This document shows positions 1-6,022 of a stretch of DNA of 24,648 bases, piece after piece. The stretch's first letter is position 1; each line of letters opens with the position of its first letter. A program made the translations under genes and the position numbers. The notes beneath the pieces are model-generated. The model made no database searches, had not been told where the DNA came from, and worked only from the letters and a program-made list of their open reading frames with translations. The DNA is from an uncultured Oscillospiraceae bacterium (lineage in GTDB: Bacteria > Bacillota > Clostridia > Oscillospirales > Ruminococcaceae): positions 1 through 24,648 of the forward strand of contig CABUEI010000030.1 in NCBI GenBank assembly GCA_902490585.1. The letters run 5' to 3'.

Positions 1-229
1 GTTCATACTGACAAAGGCCGATACAGCCTTCCTGTATTACCATTACGTCCTTTATGCCTTTTTCCTGTATTCCGTCGGAAAACGCTTTCAGCACGGGTCT
101 TGCGCCTGCCGCAATTCCGCAGGTTGCCATTCCGACAACAATTTTTGTGCAGTCTGTCGCTTCATTTCTGAGATTGACAACGTTCTGCATCTTGTCACGG
201 ATAACAGCTAATTCTTCAAGAGATTTCAT
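1..229 (-). CDS. (2Fe-2S) ferredoxin-domain protein, partial (C-terminus off left edge)
   Basis: My translation from the ATG at 229 gives 76 residues before the window ends. The protein has the thioredoxin-like 2Fe-2S ferredoxin look: Cys37 in MATCGIAAGA, and Cys69 and Cys73 in EGCIGLCQYE, matching small ferredoxins encoded between NuoE-like and NuoF-like subunits of clostridial [FeFe]-hydrogenases. It probably carries electrons within a cytoplasmic NADH/ferredoxin-linked hydrogenase complex. The start follows a GAAAGGA ribosome binding site and lies 25 nt beyond the stop of the upstream HATPase gene, so it belongs to the same minus-strand operon. The N-terminal half is certain; the end, and the NuoF and hydrogenase genes expected next, are outside the window. 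The short plus-strand frame over this region is a shadow. Confidence 0.85.
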   Translation of the reverse strand, partial: MKSLEELAVIRDKMQNVVNLRNEATDCTKIVVGMATCGIAAGARPVLKAFSDGIQEKGIKDVMVIQEGCIGLCQYE

Positions 230-254
230 ATCTTAAAATTATCCTTTCGTGGTG

Positions 255-812
255 TTAGTATTTCTTGCCGCCGTTTACTTCGGCTGTGTTATCATCAAGA
301 TAACGGGTTAAAAATACCGTTACTTCCGGTATATCTACCGGTACTGAGCCGAGTATATTCTTTAACTGCCTTGTGTCGAGAGTGAAGCTTCTTTCATCAA
401 CCGAATAGTTGTAGATAAAATCAATACGGCCGTTTGTATTTATAAGCGATATGAGCGTATCAGTCATATCGCCGAGTGGCATTCTGTCAAGACTTGACAG
501 TACGAAAACAGCCTTAACCCGAGTACCTTTTCCTTTTTCCGAGCTTATCTCAAAGCTGCCGCCCGTCATTTCAGATGCGGCTTTGAAAAACGGTACTCCG
601 AATCCATTTTTTCTCATTGTTCTTGTAGTATAGAACGGGTCAACGACTCTTGACAGCTCCACTTCAGTCATTCCGCAACCGTTATCCTTTATAATAACGG
701 TAAGAGTGTCTGAAGCGGTATCAATGCTGACGGTTATTTCTATGACAGAAGCCCGTGCGCTGAGTGAATTCTGTACGATATCAAGAATGTGAAGAGAAAT
801 TTCCGAAAACAT
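255..812 (-). CDS. Stand-alone ATP-binding (HATPase_c) protein of hydrogenase cluster
   Basis: A 185-residue protein consisting almost entirely of a GHKL/HATPase_c fold. Visible boxes are the N-box around Asn15 (HILDIVQNSLSA), the G1 box with Asp43 (KDNGCGM), the G2 box GFGVPFFK and the later GKGTRVKAVF. There is no dimerisation/phosphoacceptor His domain, sensor or membrane segment, so it is not a complete histidine kinase; about 70 C-terminal residues follow the ATPase core. Its start overlaps the stop of the NuoE-like gene in a TAATG arrangement, which implies translational coupling and expression with the hydrogenase subunits. ATP-binding proteins in this slot are common in clostridial hydrogenase operons, but their job is not established. 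An anti-sigma-like or regulatory kinase role is only a guess. Confidence 0.88.
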   Translation of the reverse strand: MFSEISLHILDIVQNSLSARASVIEITVSIDTASDTLTVIIKDNGCGMTEVELSRVVDPFYTTRTMRKNGFGVPFFKAASEMTGGSFEISSEKGKGTRVKAVFVLSSLDRMPLGDMTDTLISLINTNGRIDFIYNYSVDERSFTLDTRQLKNILGSVPVDIPEVTVFLTRYLDDNTAEVNGGKKY

Positions 813-1312
813 TATTCTGTATATTTAGCGAGAATACCGTCAATCTGGTCAACGGTAAGTTTTCCGTAAACATCATCATTGACTGTCATTACGGGAGCAA
901 GTCCGCAAGCACCTATGCAACGACAGGCATCAAGAGAGAAGATACCGTCCTGTGTGCACTTTCCGTCCGAAATTCCGAGCTTTTCGGAGAGCTTTGCGAA
1001 AATATCGCCTGAGCCCTTTACATAGCAGGCTGTACCGAGACAGACTGAAATTTTGTACTTACCCTTGGGGTAAAGAGAGAATTGCGAGTAGAACGTGGAA
1101 ACGCCGTATACCTTTTCAAGCGGTATTCCCATTTCTTCGGCTATTATCGACTGAACCTCTATAGGCAGATAGCCGTAGATTTCCTGAGCCTGCTGGAGTA
1201 CCGGCATAAGCGCACCCTGCTGACCCTTGTGCTGACCGATCATCTCACGCAGAGCCTTTTCCTGCTCAGGCGTGCCGTTGAACGGTACGGTAGTTTTTTC
1301 TTTGGAACCCAT
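812..1312 (-). CDS. NuoE/HydC-like 2Fe-2S subunit of NADH-linked hydrogenase
   Basis: A 166-residue protein of the 24-kDa NuoE/HoxE/HydC family. An N-terminal helical part (about 15-75, including GALMPVLQQAQEIYGYLP and YGVSTFYSQF) precedes a thioredoxin-like 2Fe-2S domain. The four cluster ligands are visible as Cys91-x4-Cys96 and Cys132-x3-Cys136, with an additional Cys130. In the family it passes electrons between NADH/FMN on the NuoF-like partner and the iron-sulfur chain of the complex. The start is well supported by AAGGAGG at 1320-1326, 7 nt upstream. It is the first gene of the minus-strand operon and overlaps the HATPase gene by one base. The NuoF-like and catalytic subunits are not in the window, so assignment to a hydrogenase rather than another NADH-linked enzyme rests on the gene order. 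Confidence 0.92.
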   Translation of the reverse strand: MGSKEKTTVPFNGTPEQEKALREMIGQHKGQQGALMPVLQQAQEIYGYLPIEVQSIIAEEMGIPLEKVYGVSTFYSQFSLYPKGKYKISVCLGTACYVKGSGDIFAKLSEKLGISDGKCTQDGIFSLDACRCIGACGLAPVMTVNDDVYGKLTVDQIDGILAKYTE

Positions 1313-1341
1313 TATATAACCTCCTTGGATTTGACCCGCAA

Positions 1342-1375
1342 TTCTTACAGATTCACGGGGGATATGTCAATTATA
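1342..1375 (-). promoter_or_regulatory. Candidate promoter(s) of the hydrogenase operon
   Basis: Two readings overlap on the minus strand. A perfect TATAAT lies at 1370-1375 but has only a weak -35 17 bp upstream. A perfect TTGACA at 1365-1370 has a weak TAAGAA 17 bp downstream at 1342-1347. Either would start transcription upstream of the NuoE-like gene at 1312; the sequence cannot decide between them. Confidence 0.4.
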
Positions 1376-1532
1376 ACATATTCGTTATGAAAAATTCACT
1401 ATATATTTGTACTCAAATTTTCCATGCGACTTTGTTAATAATGCACTAATCGATAATTTGATATCGGATAAAATTACTCTATTTTGACCTAAAAGTCGTC
1501 ATTTTCTACAAAATTCACATCTGTTTTTCAAC

Positions 1533-1561
1533 TTTACATAATGAGCAGAATGTGATATAAT
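1533..1561 (+). promoter_or_regulatory. Sigma-A promoter of the DRTGG-GH13-HAD operon
   Basis: TTTACA (1533-1538) and TATAAT (1556-1561) are separated by 17 bp. Predicted initiation near 1568 gives a leader of about 65 nt before the ATG at 1634. Confidence 0.75.
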
Positions 1562-1633
1562 AGCAATTGGATTTGTGCATATTGCATATAACACGGCACA
1601 AAACGCAATTATCGGTAAAGGCAGGTTTCACAA

Positions 1634-1966
1634 ATGACCGTAGGTGAACTTACTGAAACGGGACTTTTTGGCGTATTGAACAATGCGAACGAGGACAGCA
1701 TAATCCGAAAAATGTATTCGTGCGATTTGCTCAGCCTTGCAATGACGAAAAATCTCAGCGGCTGTGCATGGTTTACCGTTATCGGTAACGTCAATACGAT
1801 TGCTGTGGCGGTTCACACGGGTGCGTCATGCGTTATACTGTGCGAGGGTGTACAGCCTGATGATGACGCTGTTTTTAAAGCAAGAGAGCATAATGTGGCA
1901 ATATTCACATCTGATAAGCCTGTCTTTGACTCGGCAACAGAACTCAACGCCTTAACGGGTGTGTAA
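1634..1966 (+). CDS. DRTGG-domain protein
   Basis: A 110-residue cytoplasmic protein that fits a single DRTGG domain, the fold found in phosphotransacetylase N-terminal regions, CBS-containing pyrophosphatases and HPr-kinase-like proteins. Supporting segments are LLSLAMTKNLSGCAWFTVIG, NTIAVAVHTGASCVILCEGV and VQPDDDAVFKAREHNVAIFTSD, which follow the usual beta-alpha pattern ending in a 'competing signal' style strand. No kinase P-loop is present. Free-standing DRTGG proteins often neighbour clostridial hydrogenase genes; here it diverges from that cluster and instead heads an operon with a GH13 enzyme 24 nt downstream. A ligand-sensing or adaptor role is inferred, not shown. The ribosome binding site (AAAGGCAGG, 1617-1625) is modest. 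Confidence 0.75.
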   Translation: MTVGELTETGLFGVLNNANEDSIIRKMYSCDLLSLAMTKNLSGCAWFTVIGNVNTIAVAVHTGASCVILCEGVQPDDDAVFKAREHNVAIFTSDKPVFDSATELNALTGV

Positions 1967-1990
1967 ATAAAATAAGGGAGATAATAAAAA

Positions 1991-3310
1991 ATGAGCGATT
2001 TTACAAACTATGCGGTATACCACATTTACCCTCTGGGTTTCTGCGGTTGCCCCAAGACTAATGATTATTCGGAGAATACCGAAAACAGACTTAAAAAGAT
2101 TGAGGACGCTATTCCTCATATAAAGGAAATGGGCTTCAACGCTATCTATTTCGGACCTGTGTTCCAGTCGGTAGCACATGGCTATGATACTGTTGACTAT
2201 ACAAAGATAGACAGCAGACTTGGCACTAATGCAGATTTTGCGGCACTTTGTAAGAAGCTTCATGAGAACGGTATCAAGGTTATCCTTGACGGTGTATTTA
2301 ATCATGTAGGAAGAGATTTCACGAAGTTTGTTGAGGTCAGAAACGGTAACAATCAGTACCGTGACTGGTTCCATATCAATGACGGTAATTCGTGCTACAA
2401 CGACGGTTTCTGGTATGAGGGCTGGGAAGGTCACTATGAGCTTGTAAAGCTCAATCTTTACAATCCTGCCGTTAAGGAGTATTTAAAGGAAGTTATCACC
2501 GGTTGGGTAAAGGAATTTGACATTGACGGATTGCGCCTTGATGTTGCATATTGTCTTGATCTCAATTTCTTAAAGGAGCTCCACGGTCATTGCAAGTGGC
2601 TGAAGAACGATTTCTGGCTGATGGGCGAAACGCTCCACGGCGACTATAACAGTTGGATGAATCCCGAAATGCTCGACAGCGTAACGAACTACGAGTGCTA
2701 TAAAGGATTATTCTCAAGTTTCAATGACCTTAATATGTTTGAGATTGCACATTCGCTCAACCGTCAGTTTGGTAAGGAGCAGTGGTGCCTTTATACAGGA
2801 AAGCTCCTTTACAGCTTTGTTGACAATCATGATGTTTCACGAATCGCCACAATGCTGAACAATAAACGACAGTTACCCGTTATCTATCCGCTTCTGTTCA
2901 CAATGCCCGGTATCCCCGGTGTATATTACGGAAGTGAATACGGTATTGAGGGCGATAAGCACCATGGCGATGACGCTCTGCGTGTTGAATATAACGAAGA
3001 AAAGTTCAAGGCTGAAGGTATTGCCGATCTTACAGGTGAAATTACTGCACTGTGCAACCTGCGTACATCTTCAAAGGCACTCGCTCACGGCGATTATACA
3101 CCTTTACAGCTTCTCAACAGACAGTTCTCGTTCAGACGTGACTGTGACGGTGAAACGGTCGTAACGCTTCTGAATATTGACGATAACCTGTTTGATTTCA
3201 ACCCCGGTATCAGCGGAGAATTTACAGATGTACTTACGGGTAAGAAGATTGATTTATCCGGCAGCGTTCATCTTGATGGTTGCAGTGCGATAGTAGCGGT
3301 GAATAAATGA
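1991..3310 (+). CDS. GH13 alpha-amylase family glycosidase (maltodextrin-acting, intracellular)
   Basis: A 439-residue (beta/alpha)8-barrel glycoside hydrolase of family 13. The conserved regions are in order: DGVFNH (100-105), GLRLDVAYC with nucleophile Asp184, MGETLHGD with acid/base Glu213, and FVDNHD (276-281) with the transition-state-stabilising Asp281. PGIPGVYYGSEYG (about 307-319) follows, then a short C-terminal beta domain. There is no signal peptide, carbohydrate-binding module or N-terminal starch-binding domain, so it should act in the cytoplasm on maltodextrins; a neopullulanase, cyclomaltodextrinase or alpha-glucosidase activity is likely, and the exact specificity cannot be read. 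GGGAG lies about 11 nt before the ATG. It shares an operon with DRTGG upstream and overlaps the HAD gene by 4 nt (ATGA), which fits joint processing of glucans. Confidence 0.93.
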   Translation: MSDFTNYAVYHIYPLGFCGCPKTNDYSENTENRLKKIEDAIPHIKEMGFNAIYFGPVFQSVAHGYDTVDYTKIDSRLGTNADFAALCKKLHENGIKVILDGVFNHVGRDFTKFVEVRNGNNQYRDWFHINDGNSCYNDGFWYEGWEGHYELVKLNLYNPAVKEYLKEVITGWVKEFDIDGLRLDVAYCLDLNFLKELHGHCKWLKNDFWLMGETLHGDYNSWMNPEMLDSVTNYECYKGLFSSFNDLNMFEIAHSLNRQFGKEQWCLYTGKLLYSFVDNHDVSRIATMLNNKRQLPVIYPLLFTMPGIPGVYYGSEYGIEGDKHHGDDALRVEYNEEKFKAEGIADLTGEITALCNLRTSSKALAHGDYTPLQLLNRQFSFRRDCDGETVVTLLNIDDNLFDFNPGISGEFTDVLTGKKIDLSGSVHLDGCSAIVAVNK

Positions 3311-3960
3311 TAAAAGCGGTTATATTTGATATGGACGGTACTCTCCTTGACAGCGAGAGGATAGGGCTTAAAGCGTGGCAGTACGTTATTGATAAATACA
3401 GTCTGCCGTTTGATTTGTCATTACCTTACCGTTCTATCGGGCTTAATTATACTTCAATGGAGCAGTTGTTTCGCTCAGAGCTTGGAGATGATTTTCCGTT
3501 TGAAACTTACTGGAAGTACACTAAACAACGCTTCAACGAGATAGAAGAGGAGAGCGGCATACCTGTAAAACAGGGTTTTGATAAGCTGTGTGATTATCTT
3601 AAAGCGAATAATATCGGAATGTATGTTGCGACTTCTACATATCACGCTTCAGCCGCAAAGGAACTTGAACATTCGGGTATTCTCGGATATTTTGACGGAA
3701 TTATCGGCGGTGATGAGATAACGAAAGGCAAGCCCGACCCTGAAATATTTATAAAATCGGCTGAGAAAACCGGGTTTGAAAAGGCACAGTGTCTTATAGT
3801 CGAGGACAGCTCAAACGGACTCAAAGCAGGTATAGCATCGGGAATACGGACGGTGTTTATAAAAGATATAGTCGATGTGCCTGAGGATATTGCCGATAAA
3901 GCCTATGCAAAGTGCGATGACTTGTCGGGGGTTATTGATATTATCACGGAAATTGATTGA
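3307..3960 (+). CDS. HAD-superfamily phosphatase / beta-phosphoglucomutase-like
   Basis: A 217-residue class I HAD enzyme with a helical C1 cap. Motif I is FDMDGTLLDSE with nucleophile Asp8 and acid/base Asp10; motif II is ATSTY; motif III is the Lys in GKPDPEIF; motif IV is VEDSSNG. The cap occupies about residues 17-85. This pattern fits beta-phosphoglucomutase and related sugar-phosphate phosphatases. The ATG overlaps the stop of the GH13 gene by four bases, so translation is coupled. Beta-phosphoglucomutase acts on beta-glucose 1-phosphate from inverting maltose phosphorylase, and no such phosphorylase is seen nearby, so a general sugar phosphatase (GPH/YcjU type) is equally possible. No obvious intrinsic terminator follows before the metA promoter. 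Confidence 0.85.
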   Translation: MIKAVIFDMDGTLLDSERIGLKAWQYVIDKYSLPFDLSLPYRSIGLNYTSMEQLFRSELGDDFPFETYWKYTKQRFNEIEEESGIPVKQGFDKLCDYLKANNIGMYVATSTYHASAAKELEHSGILGYFDGIIGGDEITKGKPDPEIFIKSAEKTGFEKAQCLIVEDSSNGLKAGIASGIRTVFIKDIVDVPEDIADKAYAKCDDLSGVIDIITEID

Positions 3961-3975
3961 TATTGTCTGTTTTGC

Positions 3976-4004
3976 TTGCATTTGAACGTTTCGTGTGGTA
4001 TAAT
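3976..4004 (+). promoter_or_regulatory. Sigma-A promoter of metA
   Basis: TTGCAT (3976-3981), 17-bp spacer, TATAAT (3999-4004). Predicted initiation near 4011 leaves a leader of only about 28 nt, too short for a SAM riboswitch or T-box. Confidence 0.8.
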
Positions 4005-4038
4005 TAAATATTATGACGAAATGAAAAGGATGATGTAA

Positions 4039-4968
4039 ATGCCGATTAAAATTCCTAATAATCTGCCGGCTTTCAGCACACTTATAAACGAAAACATTTT
4101 CGTTATGGCTGATGAAAAAGCATCAAGACAGGATATCAGACCGCTTAAAGTGGCTATAGTAAATCTTATGCCGACAAAGATCGTTACCGAAACACAGCTT
4201 TTAAGACTTCTCAGTAACACTCCATTGCAGGTGGATATTACGCTTGTAAAGACTGAAACTCATAATCCGAAAAACACTTCACAGGAGCACCTTATAAATT
4301 TCTATACAACGTTCAATCAGATAAAAGAGCAGTATTTTGACGCTCTGATTATCACCGGTGCACCTGTTGAGCTACTTGACTTTAACTCGGTTCATTACTG
4401 GAAAGAACTCTGTGATATAATGGAGTGGAGCAAGACGCACGCATTCAGTACGGTTCATATCTGTTGGGCGGCTTTTGCAGGGCTGTATTATCATTACGGT
4501 ATTCAAAAGCAGGTACTTGACAAGAAGATGTTTGGTATCTTCCCTCACAAGATAAACGCAATAAATCACCCGTTGCTCAAGGGGTTTGATGATATTTTCA
4601 TGGTACCTCATTCTCGCTATACGGGAGTTAATATGGAGGACATCGAAAAGAATCCTAACCTTGCATTGCTTGCGTATTCAGATATAGCGGGTGCGTATAT
4701 TGTAGCGGACAGAACGAACAGGCAGATCTTCATCACAGGTCATGCCGAATATGACAGGAATACACTTAAAGAAGAGTATATGCGTGATGTTGAAAAGGGA
4801 ATACCGATAGAAGTACCATACAACTATTTCCCTGACGACAATCCTAAACTGACACCGCATTTTACATGGCGTGGTCATGCGAGCCTTATGTACTCGAACT
4901 GGCTGAACTTCTGTGTATACCAGGAAACGCCGTTCGATCTTACAAAACTCGAACCGCTTGAATATTAA
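4039..4968 (+). CDS. metA: Homoserine O-acetyltransferase (MetA family)
   Basis: A 309-residue protein of normal MetA length. The catalytic triad falls at the expected numbers: nucleophile Cys142 (HICWAAFAG), His235 and Glu237 (TGHAEYD); other family blocks are VNLMPTKI, LIITGAPVELLDF and PHSRYTGV. It acylates homoserine in methionine synthesis. Residue 111 is Glu (GAPVELL), the residue reported to favour acetyl-CoA in Bacillus cereus MetA, where succinyl-CoA users have Gly, so O-acetylhomoserine is the predicted product. It is monocistronic by appearance: own promoter, AAGGATG ribosome binding site, and a hairpin terminator 12 nt after the stop. The acyl-donor assignment is inference from one residue and established family work; membership in the family is not in doubt. 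Confidence 0.96.
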   Translation: MPIKIPNNLPAFSTLINENIFVMADEKASRQDIRPLKVAIVNLMPTKIVTETQLLRLLSNTPLQVDITLVKTETHNPKNTSQEHLINFYTTFNQIKEQYFDALIITGAPVELLDFNSVHYWKELCDIMEWSKTHAFSTVHICWAAFAGLYYHYGIQKQVLDKKMFGIFPHKINAINHPLLKGFDDIFMVPHSRYTGVNMEDIEKNPNLALLAYSDIAGAYIVADRTNRQIFITGHAEYDRNTLKEEYMRDVEKGIPIEVPYNYFPDDNPKLTPHFTWRGHASLMYSNWLNFCVYQETPFDLTKLEPLEY

Positions 4969-4980
4969 CAATTTAATAAT

Positions 4981-5015
4981 AAAGCCGCAGTCTGACTGTG
5001 GCTTTTGCTTTCTTT
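4981..5015 (+). terminator. Intrinsic terminator after metA (possible attenuator of next gene)
   Basis: An 11-bp stem (AAAGCCGCAGT with ACTGTGGCTTT, one G-U pair) with a 3-nt loop is followed by TTGCTTTCTTT. The tract ends one base before the GGAGG ribosome binding site of the next gene, so that gene has no room for a promoter after the hairpin. Confidence 0.8.
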
Positions 5016-5025
5016 GGAGGTGTAT

Positions 5026-5844
5026 ATGCAACGTTACGAAGAACTGAAAAGCCGACTTCTCGCTTTATGTAAAAGTCAGCCGGAAATAAAAGCTGTTATT
5101 ATAATCGGTTCACAAGCAAGCGAAGTTTCAAAAGCTGATGAATATTCTGATCTGGATCTTATCGTTGCCTGCTCAAAGCCTGATATGTTATTGTTCAGTG
5201 ATGAGCTGGTAGGCAAACTCGGGAAAATCGTGTATTCGTTTGTTGAAGATACAATTGCAGGAGAAAAGGAACGTCGTATTCTGTTTGAAAACTCACTTGA
5301 TGTCGATATGATTGTTATGACGGAGGAAAGGCTGATACAGCTTATCAGGTCAAACGTTGCAACTGAACTTATGAACCATGGCTTTCTGCTTTATTATGAC
5401 GGTTGCGGTATATCAGAATATATAGATAAATCGTCTGTTGTTGCTAAAAGGCATTATACCGTTTTATCCGAAGAACAATTCAGAAATCTTGCAAACGACT
5501 TTTTCTTCCACACTGTATGGGCTGAGAAGAAAATAAGACGTGGTGAGCTGTGGACGGCGATTATGTGCGTTAACGGATATCTTAAATCGAAATTGCTCAT
5601 AGTTATCGAAATGTATGAACACTTTATTCACGGTGAAAGCTATGATACATGGCATTGCGGCAGAATGGCGGAGCAGTGGGCAGAGCCGTTCATCGTCGAT
5701 AAGCTTGGCGATTGCTTTTCCCGCTACGATGCGGACGACCTGCTCTCCGCCCTTACAGCCACAAGAGAACTGTTCATGACCCTCGCCAAAGAGTGCGCCT
5801 CAGCTTACGGCTACACTACCGGCATACCCGAAATCGACAGCTGA
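5026..5844 (+). CDS. Aminoglycoside 6-adenylyltransferase-like (AadK/ANT(6) family) nucleotidyltransferase
   Basis: A 272-residue soluble protein starting at the ATG at 5026, chosen because GGAGG (5016-5020) sits 5 nt upstream; the longer frame from a TTG at 5005 lies inside the terminator. The nucleotidyltransferase core is visible as IIIGSQAS (25-32), DEYSDLDL with Asp42 and Asp44, and DVDMIV with Asp92/Asp94. The C-terminal half (NDFFFHTVWAEKKIRRGELW..., long helices) resembles the helical domain of ANT(6) enzymes such as B. subtilis AadK. Family members adenylylate streptomycin, but divergent ones like this may act on other substrates, so resistance should not be assumed. It is placed between two related terminators. 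The last 150 bases use many GCC, CTC and ACC codons, unlike the first part of the gene. Confidence 0.8.
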   Translation: MQRYEELKSRLLALCKSQPEIKAVIIIGSQASEVSKADEYSDLDLIVACSKPDMLLFSDELVGKLGKIVYSFVEDTIAGEKERRILFENSLDVDMIVMTEERLIQLIRSNVATELMNHGFLLYYDGCGISEYIDKSSVVAKRHYTVLSEEQFRNLANDFFFHTVWAEKKIRRGELWTAIMCVNGYLKSKLLIVIEMYEHFIHGESYDTWHCGRMAEQWAEPFIVDKLGDCFSRYDADDLLSALTATRELFMTLAKECASAYGYTTGIPEIDS

Positions 5845-5853
5845 ATACAGTAA

Positions 5854-5895
5854 AGCCGCAGACCGCTTTATCGCAGGTCTGCGGCTGTTTTGTTT
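5854..5895 (+). terminator. Intrinsic terminator after the ANT(6)-like gene
   Basis: A perfect 11-bp stem (5854-5864 AGCCGCAGACC with 5876-5886) and an 11-nt loop are followed by a T-rich tract. It shares TAAAGCCGCAG with the metA terminator. It may also act on minus-strand transcripts from glgP, whose trailing VOC fragment stops at 5894, though the minus-strand T-tract is weaker. Confidence 0.8.
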
Positions 5896-6010
5896 ACTTT
5901 TCACAGAAAAGCTCTATCTGCTCGCCGAGCGTATCGCTGTAGAAAGCGATAACCCTTCTTAATTGTTCGCCGCTGCATTTGAATGAAACGTGGTGTATAC
6001 CGTTTATCAT
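5894..6010 (-). pseudogene. Truncated glyoxalase/VOC-family protein, N-terminal fragment
   Basis: A 38-codon frame downstream of glgP, too short for usual gene calling. The translation begins MINGIHHVSFKCSGEQLRR and continues through VIAFYSDTLGEQ, which matches the N-terminal beta-alpha unit of the vicinal oxygen chelate (glyoxalase/bleomycin-resistance) family, including the early metal-ligand His and the FYxDxLG motif. Family members are about 120-130 residues, so two thirds is missing and the frame stops directly at the terminator hairpin. An AGAGG ribosome binding site (6019-6023) is 8 nt upstream, and the start is 12 nt after the glgP stop. I read it as a deletion remnant at the end of the lepA-hemW-glgP operon; a functional mini-protein is less likely. 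Confidence 0.65.
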
Positions 6011-6022
6011 ACATTATACCTC

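Larger units (their letters stand above)
1313..1633. other. Divergent intergenic region between hydrogenase and DRTGG/GH13 operons
   Basis: These 321 bases are AT-rich and hold no credible coding frame. They contain promoters for both flanking operons (listed separately). The central part, about 1400-1530, has no clear hairpin or riboswitch-like fold. It includes TTGTTAA at 1432-1438, which resembles half of a Rex operator, but the second half is poor. Confidence 0.7.

Noticed and set aside
764..1390. Plus-strand frames opposite the NuoE-like gene
   Set aside because: Antisense to a gene with intact cysteine motifs; no ribosome binding sites.
1432..1449. Rex (NADH-sensing) operator upstream of the hydrogenase operon
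   Set aside because: TTGTTAA matches one half-site, but the opposite half matches only 3 of 7 positions, so I do not call it.
1952..2434. 160-codon minus-strand frame opposite the GH13 gene
   Set aside because: Lies entirely antisense to well-conserved GH13 motifs and has no family resemblance.
4005..4038. SAM riboswitch or T-box before metA
   Set aside because: The leader predicted from the promoter is only about 28 nt and no such fold is present.
5005..5025. TTG start extending the ANT(6)-like protein by seven residues
   Set aside because: These bases are the terminator T-tract and the GGAGG ribosome binding site for the ATG at 5026.
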